DNA of 64,000 bases, taken from NCBI RefSeq assembly GCF_900116515.1, contig NZ_FPBA01000014.1, positions 88,278 through 152,277 on the forward strand, in the 5' to 3' direction. The notes under the pieces are model-generated. The model saw only the letters and a list, made by a program, of their open reading frames with translations. It was not told where the DNA came from and searched no databases. Source of the stretch: Geodermatophilus amargosae. GTDB lineage: Bacteria > Actinomycetota > Actinomycetes > Mycobacteriales > Geodermatophilaceae. Shown piece after piece: positions 1 to 9,422 of the stretch. The first letter of the stretch is position 1, and every line of letters begins with the position of its first letter. The translations under genes were made by a program, and so were the position numbers.

Positions 1-806
1 AGGCCGGTCATGAGCAGGAGCACCTGGGTCAGGTCACGCCGCAGCGTTCCGTGGGCCAGTGCGCGCAGTGGGCGGTCGATCTTCGGGGTCTGCTGCCAGA
101 CGTCGGACTCCGGGACCCGAGCGCGCAACAACAGGAGCGCGAACCCGAGGCCGGCGCCGAGCAGGAAGGGGATGCGCCAGCCCCACTGCACGTAGGGCGA
201 CGCGGGCCCCCCGGCGGGTGCGAGTGCAAGCACGGCGAGGACGACGAGGCTGATGAACACGTAGGCGAGCGTGTAGGCACCCAGCAGAAGCCCGCCCAGC
301 AGGCCACGGGCACGAGGTGGACAGTGCTCGAACGCCAGCGGTGTTCCGGCGCTGTACTCGCCGCCGAGGAAGATGCCGTTGACGAAGCGCAGTCCGACCA
401 GCAGTGCCGGTGCCAGAGCTCCCCACGCCGCATACCCGGGCAGCAGCCCGATCGCCGCGGTGCAGGTGGAGAACCCCGCGACCGACATCAGGGTCAGCCG
501 CCGACGGCCCAGACGATCGGCCAGGTGACCGAAGAGCAGCGCTCCGATCGGCCGGCCGAGCATGGTGGCCGCGAACGTGCCGATGAACAGCACACTGGCC
601 AGGTCGGCCGACACGCTGGCCGGCTGGAAGTACGCGATGGCCGGCGCGAGGGCCACAACGGGCAGGTACACGTCCACCATGTCGATCCAGTAGCCGGCCC
701 AGCCACTGGCCATCGCACGCCGCTGCCGGTCATCGGCCCGGCGCAGCGCGACGATCTGCTCTCGCGGCCTCGCCCGGAAGGACATGGGCTCGTCCACAAC
801 CGTCAT
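1..806 (-). CDS. MFS transporter, metabolite:H+ symporter type (partial, 3' end beyond window)
   Basis: This is the N-terminal ~268 residues of a 12-TM major facilitator; it runs off the left edge. The translation has TM1 (WAGYWIDMVDVYLPVVALAP), the loop 2-3 signature GHLADRLGRRR and the MHS-type stretch GIFLGGEYSAG. These point to the metabolite:H+ symporter branch (ProP/ShiA/CitA-like), which imports organic acids or compatible solutes across the cytoplasmic membrane. I chose ATG 806 because GGGGG precedes it; an in-frame ATG at 785 is an alternative. The substrate cannot be told from sequence. Confidence 0.8.
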   Translation of the reverse strand, partial: MTVVDEPMSFRARPREQIVALRRADDRQRRAMASGWAGYWIDMVDVYLPVVALAPAIAYFQPASVSADLASVLFIGTFAATMLGRPIGALLFGHLADRLGRRRLTLMSVAGFSTCTAAIGLLPGYAAWGALAPALLVGLRFVNGIFLGGEYSAGTPLAFEHCPPRARGLLGGLLLGAYTLAYVFISLVVLAVLALAPAGGPASPYVQWGWRIPFLLGAGLGFALLLLRARVPESDVWQQTPKIDRPLRALAHGTLRRDLTQVLLLMTG

Positions 807-1007
807 CGGATGGACCCCCAGCGGCGGCGTCGCGGTCGGCAGGAGCGGCGATGAGGACACCGCTGCGTCCCACCGTCGTCAAGACGTTCCGGGGCCGAGG
901 CTGTTCGAGGCAGGGGATCCGGTGCTCAGCGCCTCTGCCGCGCCGGAACCGCGGGGCCGCGACAGGCGGTCCGGATGCCGTCGCACGGGCTTGCGGCTGG
1001 CCGTCGG

Positions 1008-1196
1008 TCAGCGGCGTGGGCCGGTGAATCGCCGCCCGGCACCCTCTTGCGGGATGAGGGCGTGAGGGCCCTGCTCTGTGTCGGGGTGCGGAATGGTGTC
1101 GGCCCACGTCGGGGCCAGCGCCCCGCCAGGCTGGGCGGAGTCCGCTGGGGTGCCGGCCTCGCAGGTCACGATGAGAGCGATCAGCAAGCCGTTCAC
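1008..1196 (-). CDS. Possible 62-aa protein coupled to the GNAT gene
   Basis: A short frame begins with a GTG that overlaps the GNAT stop codon as GTGA, the usual coupling arrangement here. The first ~12 residues are hydrophobic (NGLLIALIVTC); the rest is Pro/Gly-rich and polar. I recognise no family. The start overlap is the only support, and the codon pattern is not decisive. It could be chance read-through of a non-coding stretch between the acetyltransferase and the MFS gene. Confidence 0.25.
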   Translation of the reverse strand: MNGLLIALIVTCEAGTPADSAQPGGALAPTWADTIPHPDTEQGPHALIPQEGAGRRFTGPRR

Positions 1197-1855
1197 CGAA
1201 CGCGCTCCTGCCAGTTGTCCTCCGGGCCGGCCGCGGTCGCCGCCCGATCGGCGGCCGTCGTTCCCGGACCGCGAAGCATCAACCAGGTGCGCGGGCCACC
1301 ACCGGGCAGGTCGACGACGCCGACCACCGCGAAGCGGAGTCGGCGGTAGAACCGCACATTCGGCTCGCCGCTCGTCTCCAGCCACACCGGCAGCCCGTCC
1401 CGGTCGGCGCGATCGAGCCCCGGGGCCAGCAGCGCGGCACCGAGCCCCTGCCGCTGTCTGTGCTGCACGACGCCCAGGCTGGCCAAGGTCAGGTGCCGCT
1501 CACTCGGGCGCCGGCCGGCCAGCACCTCCTCGGCTGCAGCGGCGGCCGCCGCCCGGTGCCCCGCCAGCTCGGCGGCCGCCGGGCCGACCCGCTGCCACAC
1601 CTCGTCGGGGATCCCGGTGCTGGGCATCCAGACGGCGACGCCCAGGAGTTCCTGCCCCGCCTCCCCGACGTCGACGCGGCCGAAGGGCACGGCGACGGCG
1701 GACAGGTAGAGGTAGTGCAGGGCCCGCAGCCGCTCGCCGTGGCCGTCGGCGTCGACCGTCCATCGGGTCCACGGGTAGTCGGTGAAGGCGGCGGCGAGCA
1801 CCTCGGCGGCGGCCGGGACGTCGTCGGGCCCAGCCGCGCGCACGTGCAAGGTCAT
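1193..1855 (-). CDS. GNAT family N-acetyltransferase
   Basis: This 220-aa protein has the GNAT fold. The acetyl-CoA pyrophosphate-binding motif A is visible around residues 125-145 (LGVVQHRQRQGLGAALL), followed by LETSGEPNVRFYRRLRF, the usual motif B with its Asn and Tyr. The N-terminus (RAAGPDDVPAAAEVLAAAF) is typical of single-domain GNATs. Such proteins acetylate small molecules or protein amines in the cytosol; no substrate can be inferred. The length is normal for the family. It lies between the MFS fragment and the P-type ATPase on the same strand, with a ~100-nt gap to the ATPase stop. Confidence 0.85.
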   Translation of the reverse strand: MTLHVRAAGPDDVPAAAEVLAAAFTDYPWTRWTVDADGHGERLRALHYLYLSAVAVPFGRVDVGEAGQELLGVAVWMPSTGIPDEVWQRVGPAAAELAGHRAAAAAAAEEVLAGRRPSERHLTLASLGVVQHRQRQGLGAALLAPGLDRADRDGLPVWLETSGEPNVRFYRRLRFAVVGVVDLPGGGPRTWLMLRGPGTTAADRAATAAGPEDNWQERVR

Positions 1856-1957
1856 GGGTGCCTCGGTCGGTTCTGAGGGCGTGTTCGGCGGGCGGATCAG
1901 GTGGTCGAGCAGCAGCCCCGCATGCTGATCGCAGCATGCGGGGCCGCCGGTTTGCGT

Positions 1958-4900
1958 TCAGGTCGCCTCGACGGTGAACGGCACCGTGATGACCTGGCCG
2001 TCGGCCAGCCGGAACTGGGCCCACAGCTGGTAGGTCCCGGCGGTCGGGAACTCGGCGTGAACGTCGAGTTCCGGCCCGAAGGTCTGGCCCGGCAGCGCGA
2101 AGACCGGGCGGCCGGACGCGTCGGTGACCTCGGCGTGCTCGTGGGCGAACGTCGCCCCGTCGACCCGCATCACGACCACGTGGCCGGCGGCCGCCAGGTA
2201 GGGCTGGAGGTCGTCGACCGGTCGACCGGTCCCGGCGTCGGTGAAGGTGAAGTCCAGGTCGCTGCGCCCGCCACCCACGGCGTCCCCCTCCAGCTCGACG
2301 CGGACGCCGTCGACCACCACGCTCCGCGGTCCGGCCGCCAGGGTCACCGGCTCGGGCGCCGGACCGGCCACCGTGATCACCTGCCGCTGGTGGACGTCGC
2401 TCATCTCGCCCTGCTGGCGGAACTCGGTGTTGACGATGTACCGGCCGGCGGTGGGGAACGTGAGCTCGACGGTGAGCTGCCCGGGCTCGCCGGTGGGCTG
2501 CGGGTGGACGTGGGTGAACGTGCCCAGGTCCTCCCGGGTGGCGATGAGGTGCATCCATGCCTCGTGGCTGCGGGTGAGGTCCTCGACCGGGTCGCCGGTG
2601 GCGGTGTCGACGACGGTGGCGACGAGCCTGGCAGGCTCGCCGGGTCGGATCTGTGCGGGCAGCTCCAGCCGCACCTCGGTGCTCGCCTCGGCGGCATCGA
2701 CCGGTGGCATCTCGGCGGTCATCATCTCGCTCATCGCCGGGCGCATCGGCATGCCGGTGCCCTGCATCCAGGCCAGCGTGCCGTTCATGCCGCGCTCGGC
2801 GAAGTCCATCCGGGACACCGCGGTCAGCCCGGCGCCGAGGGCTAGCGCGACGACGGCGACGCCGGTCAGGTAGGCGTACTGGCCGATCCGGGCGCGCAGC
2901 GGCGGGTGCAGGATCTCCGAGGCGGTGGCGGGCCGGCGGAAGCGGCGCAGCCGCAGCGCGTTGGTGACCACGCTGACCGAGCTCATCGCCATCGCCGCGG
3001 ATGCCAGCACCGGGTCCAGCAGCAGGCCGTTCCAGGTGTACAGGGCGCCGGCGGCGACCGGGATGAGCAGCAGGTTGTAGCCGAACGCCCAGGCCAGGCC
3101 CTGCTTCATGGTGGTGACGGTGCGCCGGGACAGCGCGATCGCGGAGACGATGCCGCGCAGGTCGCCGCCGACGAGGGTGATGTCGGAGGCGGCGATGGCG
3201 ACGTCGGCGCCGGTGCCGATGGCGATGCCGACGTCGGCGGCGGACAGGGCGGCGGCGTCGTTGATGCCGTCCCCGCAGAAGGCGACGACGTGTCCCTCTT
3301 GCTGCAGGCGGCGGACCTGCGCCGCCTTGTCGGCGGGCAGCACCTCGGCCAGCACGTGCTCGATGCCGACCTGCTCGGCGATCGCAGTGGCGGTGGCGGC
3401 GTTGTCGCCGGTGAGCATCCACACCCGCAGGCCGAGTGCCTGCAGCTGGGCGACCGCATCGGCCGACTCGGGCTTGACCGTGTCGGCGACGGTGAGCACC
3501 GCGGCCGGGGCCCCGTCCACGGCCGCGAACATCGGTGTCTGTCCCGCGGCGGCGGCCGCGGCGGCGATGTCGGCGAGGGGGGTGACGTCGACGCCGCGGG
3601 CGGCCATCAGCGCGGCGTTGCCGACCAGCACGTGTCGCTCGCCGACGACGGCGTCGATGCCGTGACCGGGGACAGCGTCGAAGGAGCGCAGCGGCGGCAG
3701 GTCGAGGAAGCGGGCGGTGGCGGCGGCGACGAGCGCCTCACCGACCGGGTGCTCGCTGCCGGTCTCGGCGGCGGCGACCAGGGCCAGGATGTCGTCCTCG
3801 TCCCAGCCGCCGGTGGTGGTGACGCCGGTGAGGGCCGGCTTGCCGCGGGTGATGGTGCCGGTCTTGTCCAGGACGACGGCGGTGACCCGACGGGCGGTCT
3901 CCAGCGCGTCGCCGTTGCCGATGAGGATGCCGAGCTCGGCGGCGCGGCCGGTGCCGACCATGACCGCGGTCGGCGTGGCCAGACCGAGCGCGCACGGGCA
4001 GGCGATGATCAGCACAGCGATGGTGGTGGTGATCGCCATCGTCATCCGTCCGGTGTCCGGGCCGAACAGCGCCCAGGCGGCGAACGTGGCGGCGCCCAGC
4101 AGCAGCACGATCGGCACGAACCACGCCGAGACCCGGTCGGCGAGGCGCTGCATCGGCACCTTCGCGCCCTGCGCGTCCTCGACCAGGCGGACGATCTGGG
4201 CCAGCGCGGTGTCGGCGCCCACGGCGGTCGCTCGGAGGACGACGGTGCCGGTGCGGTTGATCGTGGCGCCGATGACGGTGTCCCCGACGCCCTTGTCGAC
4301 CGGCAGGCTCTCACCGGTGAGCATGCTCTCGTCCACCGCGGTCGCGCCGTCGGTGACGACTCCGTCGACCGGGACCTTCTCGCCGGGCCGCACCCGGACC
4401 AGGTCGCCGACGACGACCTGATCGACCGGGACGTCGACCTCGGCGCCGTCGCGCAGCACCCGCGCGGTCTTCGGCGCGAGTCCGACCAGCGCGGTGATCG
4501 CCGCGGCGGTGGCCTTCTTGGCGCGGGCCTCCAGCCACCGGCCGGCCAGGACGAGGGCGAGGATGACCAGCGAGGTCTCGAAGTACACGTGCAGCGGCAG
4601 ACCCCAGCGCTCCGCGGCGGCCGGCCACAGCGTGACGAAGGCGCTGTAGCCGTAGGCGACACCGGTGCCCAACGCCACGAGGGTGTTCATGTTGGTGCTG
4701 CGGTGTCTGGCGGCGGCCCAGGCGGCGCGGTAGATGTCACCTCCGGCCCAGAACTGCACGACGGTGGCGACCACGAGGATGGCCGGCATCAGCCAGTCCA
4801 TCGTGTCGATGTACAGCGGCACGTACATCAGCACCATCAGCCCGAGACCGGTGGCGAGGGTGATCTGCCACTTCCGCTTGAGCGCCGTCACATCGGACTC

Positions 4901-5221
4901 GCCGTCCCGCTCCTCGGTCACGGCGTCCATCCCGACCCGGGCAGCCTCGGCGGGGGGCTGGGTCTCGCGGCGCGGGGTGGCGGAGTACCCCGCCCGGGTC
5001 ACCGCGGCCGTGAGGTCCTCGAGGTCGACCTGGGCGGGGTCGAATCGGACGGTGGCGACCTCGGTGGCCAGGTTGACCTCCGCGCCGGTGACGCCGGGAA
5101 CGCGGTTGAGTGCCTTCTCTACGCGACCGACGCAGGAGGCGCAGGTCATGCCGCCGATGTCGAGGGTGCAGCTGGCGGGCTCGGTTGTCGCGGCGGTGGT
5201 GGCCGGTGCGGTGGTCGTCAT
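1958..5221 (-). CDS. copA: Copper-type P1B-ATPase with long C-terminal FixH/YtkA-like extension
   Basis: This 1087-aa heavy-metal ATPase has an N-terminal HMA domain with GMTCASC (Cys27, Cys30), the TGES actuator motif (302-305), the membrane CPC motif (408-410), DKTGT with the phosphorylated Asp (~452) and a [10 protein letters not shown] hinge. CPC plus CASC indicates Cu(I) (or Ag) export driven by ATP. Normal CopA is about 750-800 aa. Here residues ~805-1087 add a Met-rich linker (~812-838) and two immunoglobulin-like modules with AWMHLI, FTHVHPQ and FAHEHAE His clusters, resembling FixH/YtkA-like extracytoplasmic modules. ATG 5221 has GGAG eight nt upstream. A 17-nt motif shared with neighbouring genes lies 72 nt upstream. 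Confidence 0.93.
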   Translation of the reverse strand: MTTTAPATTAATTEPASCTLDIGGMTCASCVGRVEKALNRVPGVTGAEVNLATEVATVRFDPAQVDLEDLTAAVTRAGYSATPRRETQPPAEAARVGMDAVTEERDGESDVTALKRKWQITLATGLGLMVLMYVPLYIDTMDWLMPAILVVATVVQFWAGGDIYRAAWAAARHRSTNMNTLVALGTGVAYGYSAFVTLWPAAAERWGLPLHVYFETSLVILALVLAGRWLEARAKKATAAAITALVGLAPKTARVLRDGAEVDVPVDQVVVGDLVRVRPGEKVPVDGVVTDGATAVDESMLTGESLPVDKGVGDTVIGATINRTGTVVLRATAVGADTALAQIVRLVEDAQGAKVPMQRLADRVSAWFVPIVLLLGAATFAAWALFGPDTGRMTMAITTTIAVLIIACPCALGLATPTAVMVGTGRAAELGILIGNGDALETARRVTAVVLDKTGTITRGKPALTGVTTTGGWDEDDILALVAAAETGSEHPVGEALVAAATARFLDLPPLRSFDAVPGHGIDAVVGERHVLVGNAALMAARGVDVTPLADIAAAAAAAGQTPMFAAVDGAPAAVLTVADTVKPESADAVAQLQALGLRVWMLTGDNAATATAIAEQVGIEHVLAEVLPADKAAQVRRLQQEGHVVAFCGDGINDAAALSAADVGIAIGTGADVAIAASDITLVGGDLRGIVSAIALSRRTVTTMKQGLAWAFGYNLLLIPVAAGALYTWNGLLLDPVLASAAMAMSSVSVVTNALRLRRFRRPATASEILHPPLRARIGQYAYLTGVAVVALALGAGLTAVSRMDFAERGMNGTLAWMQGTGMPMRPAMSEMMTAEMPPVDAAEASTEVRLELPAQIRPGEPARLVATVVDTATGDPVEDLTRSHEAWMHLIATREDLGTFTHVHPQPTGEPGQLTVELTFPTAGRYIVNTEFRQQGEMSDVHQRQVITVAGPAPEPVTLAAGPRSVVVDGVRVELEGDAVGGGRSDLDFTFTDAGTGRPVDDLQPYLAAAGHVVVMRVDGATFAHEHAEVTDASGRPVFALPGQTFGPELDVHAEFPTAGTYQLWAQFRLADGQVITVPFTVEAT

Positions 5222-5292
5222 CGCGGTCTCCAGGCTGGAGGGGGCTCGGTCGGGCTACGGGGTGATCGTTGGTGGCGGTGAACGGGCTCGGA

Positions 5293-5309
5293 CCGGGGAA
5301 ATCGCCAGG
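5293..5309 (-). promoter_or_regulatory. Shared 17-nt motif upstream of copA
   Basis: In the gene's direction it reads CCTGGCGATTTCCCCGG, 72 nt before the copA start. Near-identical copies precede copZ, the DHA2 exporter and the 13950 gene. It is an imperfect inverted repeat (CCNGG at both ends), suggesting an operator or activator site. Confidence 0.55.
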
Positions 5310-5399
5310 TTCTGCTGGGCTGATCGGCCGGTGCGGAGCTGGCACGGGTCAGTTGTCGACGGCGAGCGGGGTGTACGCGGGCGGCGGCGAGACGGCACC

Positions 5400-5440
5400 C
5401 TCGGGGCGCCGGCCCGCCCGATGGGGGCCGGCGCCCCGAG
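5400..5440 (-). terminator. Strong hairpin terminator of the ABC operon
   Basis: There is a perfect 16-bp stem (5400-5415 with 5425-5440) and a 9-nt loop, directly after the permease stop codon. No U-tract follows, which is common in actinobacteria. Confidence 0.75.
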
Positions 5441-7975
5441 TCACTGGGTGGCGATTGCGGTCAGCACGTCGAGCCGGGCGGCGCGGCGGGCGGGCAGCAG
5501 CCCGGCGACCAGCCCGGCGAGGACCGCGGTGGCGACGACGGCCAGCAGTTGCCCGACGGGAACCTCGATGACCAGGGCGTTGTCTGCGGACAGTCCGGCC
5601 AGGGTGGCCGCGGCCAGTCCCAGCCCGAGGGCGACGCCGGTGACCACGGCGACCGCGGCGATGAGCACCGCCTCGGCGCGGACCATCCAGGACAGCTGCG
5701 CCCGCGTCATGCCGACCGCCCGCAGCAGCCCGATCTCCCGGGTCCGTTCGACGATGGACAGCGCCAGGGTGTTGGTGATGCCCAGCAGTGCGATCAGCAC
5801 CGCGAACCCGAGCAGCACGGTGATCAGCCCGAGCACCTGGCCCACCGCGGCGGCGCGGCCGGCGGCGGCCTCGGCCTGGTCGAGGACCTCCGCGTTCGGG
5901 AAGTCCGCGACCGCGGCCCGCAGCGCCGTACGCGCCGCCGCCGGGCCGACACCGTCGGCGAGGGCGACGTAGACGGTGGCGTCGACGTTCTCGCTGAAGT
6001 GCTGCGCGTAGGTGCCCAGCGAGAGGACGTAGCTGGTCGACAGCGCCCGGGCCGAGTCGTCGGCCATCAACCCGACCACTCGCAGCCGCTGTTCGCCGTC
6101 CCGGGAGAAGGTCATCGCCAGCGTGTCGCCGACGGTCAGGCCGCGCTCGGCGGCGACGTCGGCGGCGAGCACGACGCCCCCGCCGTCGAGCGCAGCCAGT
6201 GCCCCGCCGGTCATCTGCACGTCGGCGACCTGCGGGAGGGTGGCCGGGTCGACCGCGGTCAGTGCACTGGTCATGTCCCCGTCCAGCCAGTGCCCGAAGC
6301 GGACCGAGGAGGTTGCGGCGACCTCGGGCAGCGCAGCGACGCGGGCGGCGACCTCCGGGGAGAGCCCGCCGAGCATCTCATCGCGGGAGCTCTGCACCAG
6401 CAGGTCGGCGGTGATCGCCTCGGTCGAGCTGGCGCCGATCGCCTTCACCGAGCTGCCGAGCACCGCGACGAAGGAGATCAGCGCCAGGCCCAGCGCCAGG
6501 GCCATCGCGGTGGCCGCGGTGCGCCGCGGGTTGCGCACGATGGACTCCCGGGCCAGCTGCCCGGGCACGCCGAGGCCGGTCAGCGGGCGACCGACCGCCT
6601 GCGCCAGCCGCGGCGCGAGCACGGGGCCGAGCACGACCAGTGCGGCCAGCAGCAGCACGGCGCCGAGTCCGACGCCGACGATCTGCCGCAGCAGCGCGGC
6701 GGTGCCGAGCTGGACCACGCCGAGGCCGAGCAGGATCCAGCCGGTGATCAGCCGGCCCCGCCGGGGACCGGCGGGCGCCGGGTCGGAGACCCGCATCGCC
6801 TCGACCGGGGCGGTGCGGGCAGCGCGGCGGGCCGGGCCGAGCGCGGCCAGCAGGGTGATCAGCGTGCCCGCCACGAGGCCGACGACCAGCGTGCGGACGG
6901 TGACGGTCAGCGGGCCGTCGGGCAGCGCCAGCCCGGCACTGGAGGCGAAGCCGCGCAGCGCGTAGGCGGCGCCGACGCCGACCGCGGTGCCGCCGGCCGC
7001 GCCGGTGAGCCCGACCAGCAGCGCCTCGCCGAGCACCAAGCCGAGCACCTGCCGCCCGGTGGCACCGGCGGCGCGCAGCAGCGCCAGCTCCCGGGCCCGG
7101 TGAGTGAGCACGATGCCGAACGTGTTGGCGATCAGGAACGCCCCGACCACCAGCCCGGCCGCGGCGAGCGCCAGCAGTACGATGCGCAGGTAGTTGATGC
7201 TCTCCTTGGCCGCGTCGGCGCTGGCGGCTGCGGCGTCCTGGCCGCCGGTGACGGCGTACTGCGCACCGAGCGCCGCGGCCAGGTCGGCGCGCAGGTCGGG
7301 CACGGCGACACCGTCGGCGGCGATCACGTCGACGGCGGTGACCCCGGAGCCGAGGTCGAGCAGCGTCTGCGCGGTGGGCAGGTCGACCAGCACCACGGTG
7401 CTGTTGGTCAGCCCGTCGCCATCGCCGATGCCCGTCAGGCCGACCACGCGCAGCGGCCTGCTGGCGGTGGCGGAGACGGTGACGGTGTCGCCGACGGCGA
7501 TGCCGTGGTCGGCGGCGGTGGCGGCGTCCAGGACGACTTCCTCGCCGTGCGGGGCGTGCCCGGCGCGCAGGGTGTAGGCGGTGAACGGGGCCTCGGCCCA
7601 GGTGCCGAGGATCGTCGGCCCGGCCGGTTCCACGGCGGTGCCGCGGACCTGCAGCTGCCCCGGCCCGGAGGCGACCGGGCGGACCCGGTCGACACCGGCG
7701 GTGCCGGCGACGCGCTCGGCGAGGTCGGCCGGCAGCGGGTCGCGGGCCACCTCCACGCCCATCGCGGCGTCGAAGGCGGCGGCGCCGCGGACGGTGAGGT
7801 CGACGCCGGCGGCGGTGGTGCGGAACTGCTCGTCCAGCAGCCGGGTGCTGGTGTCGGTGAGCACCAGGCTGCCGGCGACGAAGGCGACGCCGAGCGCGAC
7901 GGCCAGCCAGGTCAGCGCCAGCCGAGAACGGTGCGCGAGGGCGTTGGAGAGCGACAGGCGCCACATCGGGATCAC
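5441..7975 (-). CDS. FtsX/MacB-like ABC transporter permease (two FtsX domains)
   Basis: This 844-aa membrane protein has two tandem FtsX-type cores: an N-terminal TM anchor followed by a large extracytoplasmic domain, TM bundles around residues 265-390, further TMs and a second extracytoplasmic domain, and a C-terminal 3-TM bundle (~690-840). The layout matches actinobacterial lipoprotein or peptide-efflux permeases of the LolE/MacB superfamily. Its ATG overlaps the ATPase stop as ATGA, so the two are translationally coupled and form one transporter. Nearby metal and drug exporters suggest export or envelope stress, but no substrate is visible. Confidence 0.9.
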   Translation of the reverse strand: MIPMWRLSLSNALAHRSRLALTWLAVALGVAFVAGSLVLTDTSTRLLDEQFRTTAAGVDLTVRGAAAFDAAMGVEVARDPLPADLAERVAGTAGVDRVRPVASGPGQLQVRGTAVEPAGPTILGTWAEAPFTAYTLRAGHAPHGEEVVLDAATAADHGIAVGDTVTVSATASRPLRVVGLTGIGDGDGLTNSTVVLVDLPTAQTLLDLGSGVTAVDVIAADGVAVPDLRADLAAALGAQYAVTGGQDAAAASADAAKESINYLRIVLLALAAAGLVVGAFLIANTFGIVLTHRARELALLRAAGATGRQVLGLVLGEALLVGLTGAAGGTAVGVGAAYALRGFASSAGLALPDGPLTVTVRTLVVGLVAGTLITLLAALGPARRAARTAPVEAMRVSDPAPAGPRRGRLITGWILLGLGVVQLGTAALLRQIVGVGLGAVLLLAALVVLGPVLAPRLAQAVGRPLTGLGVPGQLARESIVRNPRRTAATAMALALGLALISFVAVLGSSVKAIGASSTEAITADLLVQSSRDEMLGGLSPEVAARVAALPEVAATSSVRFGHWLDGDMTSALTAVDPATLPQVADVQMTGGALAALDGGGVVLAADVAAERGLTVGDTLAMTFSRDGEQRLRVVGLMADDSARALSTSYVLSLGTYAQHFSENVDATVYVALADGVGPAAARTALRAAVADFPNAEVLDQAEAAAGRAAAVGQVLGLITVLLGFAVLIALLGITNTLALSIVERTREIGLLRAVGMTRAQLSWMVRAEAVLIAAVAVVTGVALGLGLAAATLAGLSADNALVIEVPVGQLLAVVATAVLAGLVAGLLPARRAARLDVLTAIATQ

Positions 7976-8769
7976 GCCCCCACCGGCTCGTCGAGGCGGG
8001 TCGCGTCCAGGCCGGCGAGGCGGGCGAGCACGGTCTCGGCGGTCGGGTCGGTGAGCTCGTCGACGATGCGGCCGTCGGCGAGGAAGACGACGCGGTCGGC
8101 GTAGGCGGCGGCGACCGGGTCGTGGGTGACCATGACGATCGTTTGGCCGTAGGTGCGGGCGGCGTCGCGCAGGAACGCCAGCAGCGCGGCGCCGGAGCGG
8201 GAGTCGAGGTTGCCGGTCGGCTCGTCGGCGAAGACCAGCTCGGGGCGGGCGATCAGCGCGCGGCCGACGGCGACCCGCTGCTGCTGTCCGCCGGAGAGCT
8301 GGCCGGGACGGTGGTCGAGCCGGTTGGCCAGGCCGAGCATGTGCACGAGCTCGTTCATCCAGGCCGGGTCGGGTCGCTTGCCGGCCAGGGTGAGCGGCAG
8401 GGCGATGTTCTCCGCTGCGGTCAGTGCCGGGATGAGGTTGAACGCCTGGAACACGAAGCCGAGCCGCTCGCGGCGCAGCAGGGTGCGGTCCCGCTCGGCC
8501 AGCGTGGTCAGGTCGGTGTCGCCGATGAACACCTGGCCGGCGTCGATGCCGTCCAGGCCGGCGAGGGCGTGGATCAGGGTGGACTTGCCCGACCCGGACG
8601 GGCCCATGACGGCGGTGAACTCTCCGGCCGGGATGGCGACGCTGGCGGAGTCGAGGGCACGGACGGCGGCCTCGCCGCGGCCGTAGGTCTTCACCACGTC
8701 GACCGCCCGGGCGGCGATCGCGGGCCGGGTCTGCGGCGGCGGGGCGAGCTGGGGATCCGTGACGGTCAT
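7972..8769 (-). CDS. ABC transporter ATP-binding protein, LolD/MacB type
   Basis: This 265-aa ATPase has Walker A GPSGSGKS (~56-63), the Q-loop segment [12 protein letters not shown], the signature LSGGQQQR, Walker B LVFADEPT and the H-loop MVTHD. The sequence is typical of the MacB/LolD family, which powers FtsX-like permeases by mechanotransmission rather than forming a classical channel. It is coupled to the downstream permease by ATGA. A GGAGAAG ribosome site precedes ATG 8769. A small basic gene precedes it on the same strand. Confidence 0.93.
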   Translation of the reverse strand: MTVTDPQLAPPPQTRPAIAARAVDVVKTYGRGEAAVRALDSASVAIPAGEFTAVMGPSGSGKSTLIHALAGLDGIDAGQVFIGDTDLTTLAERDRTLLRRERLGFVFQAFNLIPALTAAENIALPLTLAGKRPDPAWMNELVHMLGLANRLDHRPGQLSGGQQQRVAVGRALIARPELVFADEPTGNLDSRSGAALLAFLRDAARTYGQTIVMVTHDPVAAAYADRVVFLADGRIVDELTDPTAETVLARLAGLDATRLDEPVGA

Positions 8770-8833
8770 GGCTTCTCCTGCGGGGGCGGGTCGCCGGGCG
8801 GCGAGCGGGTCGAGGTGGGCAGGGCGGCGGCGG

Positions 8834-8968
8834 TCAGGGGCAGGGACACCGGCGGGGGCGGCGCCACGGCCGGGCAGGTCGCAGGCAGCGGACCACCCGG
8901 GCCTGCTGTGCCTCGCGGATCAGTTCTTGCTGGCGGAAGCGGATGAGGTGCTCGTGGGCGAAGGTCAT
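8834..8968 (-). CDS. Small basic protein (44 aa) at head of the ABC operon
   Basis: An ATG with a clear GAGGAG site eleven nt upstream opens a 44-codon frame. The product starts MTFAHEHLIRFRQQELIREA and ends in an Arg/Pro/Cys-rich tail. Small Arg-rich proteins with an N-terminal amphipathic helix of this sort are common in actinobacterial genomes and have no assigned function. It lies 64 nt before the ABC ATPase and may be its leader cistron. The unusual Gln/Ile/Phe content for a GC-rich shadow frame supports real coding. Confidence 0.55.
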   Translation of the reverse strand: MTFAHEHLIRFRQQELIREAQQARVVRCLRPARPWRRPRRCPCP

Positions 8969-9008
8969 GGCGGGCTCCTCGCGAGCGGTGACAGACGGCT
9001 GGGGGCGG

Positions 9009-9060
9009 CCGTTGCCCGGGTCGTGCGGGCGGTGGCGCTGGTGGACGACCCGGGCAACGG
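9009..9060 (-). terminator. Hairpin terminator after copZ
   Basis: A perfect 15-bp inverted repeat (9009-9023 with 9046-9060; CCGTTGCCCGGGTCG) with a 22-nt loop lies just past the copZ stop codon. It separates copZ from the small basic gene and ABC operon. Confidence 0.6.
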
Positions 9061-9073
9061 GGTGCGGGAAGGG

Positions 9074-9307
9074 CTACGGAACGAGGGCGTAGCCGGCCTC
9101 GTCGATGGCGGCGGCGATGTCGGCGCGGTCGACGGGGCGGGCGGCGGTGACAGTGACGGTGCCGGTGGCCAGGTCGACGGTGACCGACTCGACGCCGTCG
9201 ACGGCGGCGATCTCGGTGGTGACCGCGCGCTGGCAGTGCGCGCAGGTCATGCCGGTGACGGTGAAGGTGGTCGAGCCGATGAAGGTGCGGGGCGTGCCGG
9301 ACAGCAT
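9074..9307 (-). CDS. copZ: CopZ-like heavy-metal-associated chaperone
   Basis: This 77-aa protein is a single HMA domain with the GMTCAHC metal-binding motif near residues 20-26 and the usual beta-alpha-beta-beta-alpha-beta pattern. CopZ proteins carry Cu(I) in the cytosol to the CopA ATPase. The start at ATG 9307 has AAGGAG seven nt upstream; a longer reading from 9385 has no such site. It shares the 17-nt upstream motif with copA, the DHA2 exporter and the gene at 13950, so it is probably induced with them. Confidence 0.9.
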   Translation of the reverse strand: MLSGTPRTFIGSTTFTVTGMTCAHCQRAVTTEIAAVDGVESVTVDLATGTVTVTAARPVDRADIAAAIDEAGYALVP

Positions 9308-9384
9308 GGGAACTCCTTGAAGGTCGGTGGTGCGGTGGTGGTGCGGTCGGTGATGAGAGTCGGCGCGGAAGGGGGTGCGTCTCA

Positions 9385-9401
9385 CCGGGGAAATCGCCGG
9401 G
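9385..9401 (-). promoter_or_regulatory. Shared 17-nt motif upstream of copZ
   Basis: This copy reads CCCGGCGATTTCCCCGG in the gene's direction and lies 78 nt before the copZ start. One base differs from the copy before copA. Confidence 0.55.
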
Positions 9402-9422
9402 ATTCCGTCCCGGTGGCCCGGG

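Noticed and set aside
2906..5281. 791-codon open frame on the plus strand
   Set aside because: It is antisense to copA, is Gly/Asp/His/Arg-rich and shows no domain; it is a GC-skew shadow.
5549..8104. 851-codon open frame on the plus strand
   Set aside because: It is antisense to the FtsX-like permease and has a low-complexity composition typical of shadow frames.
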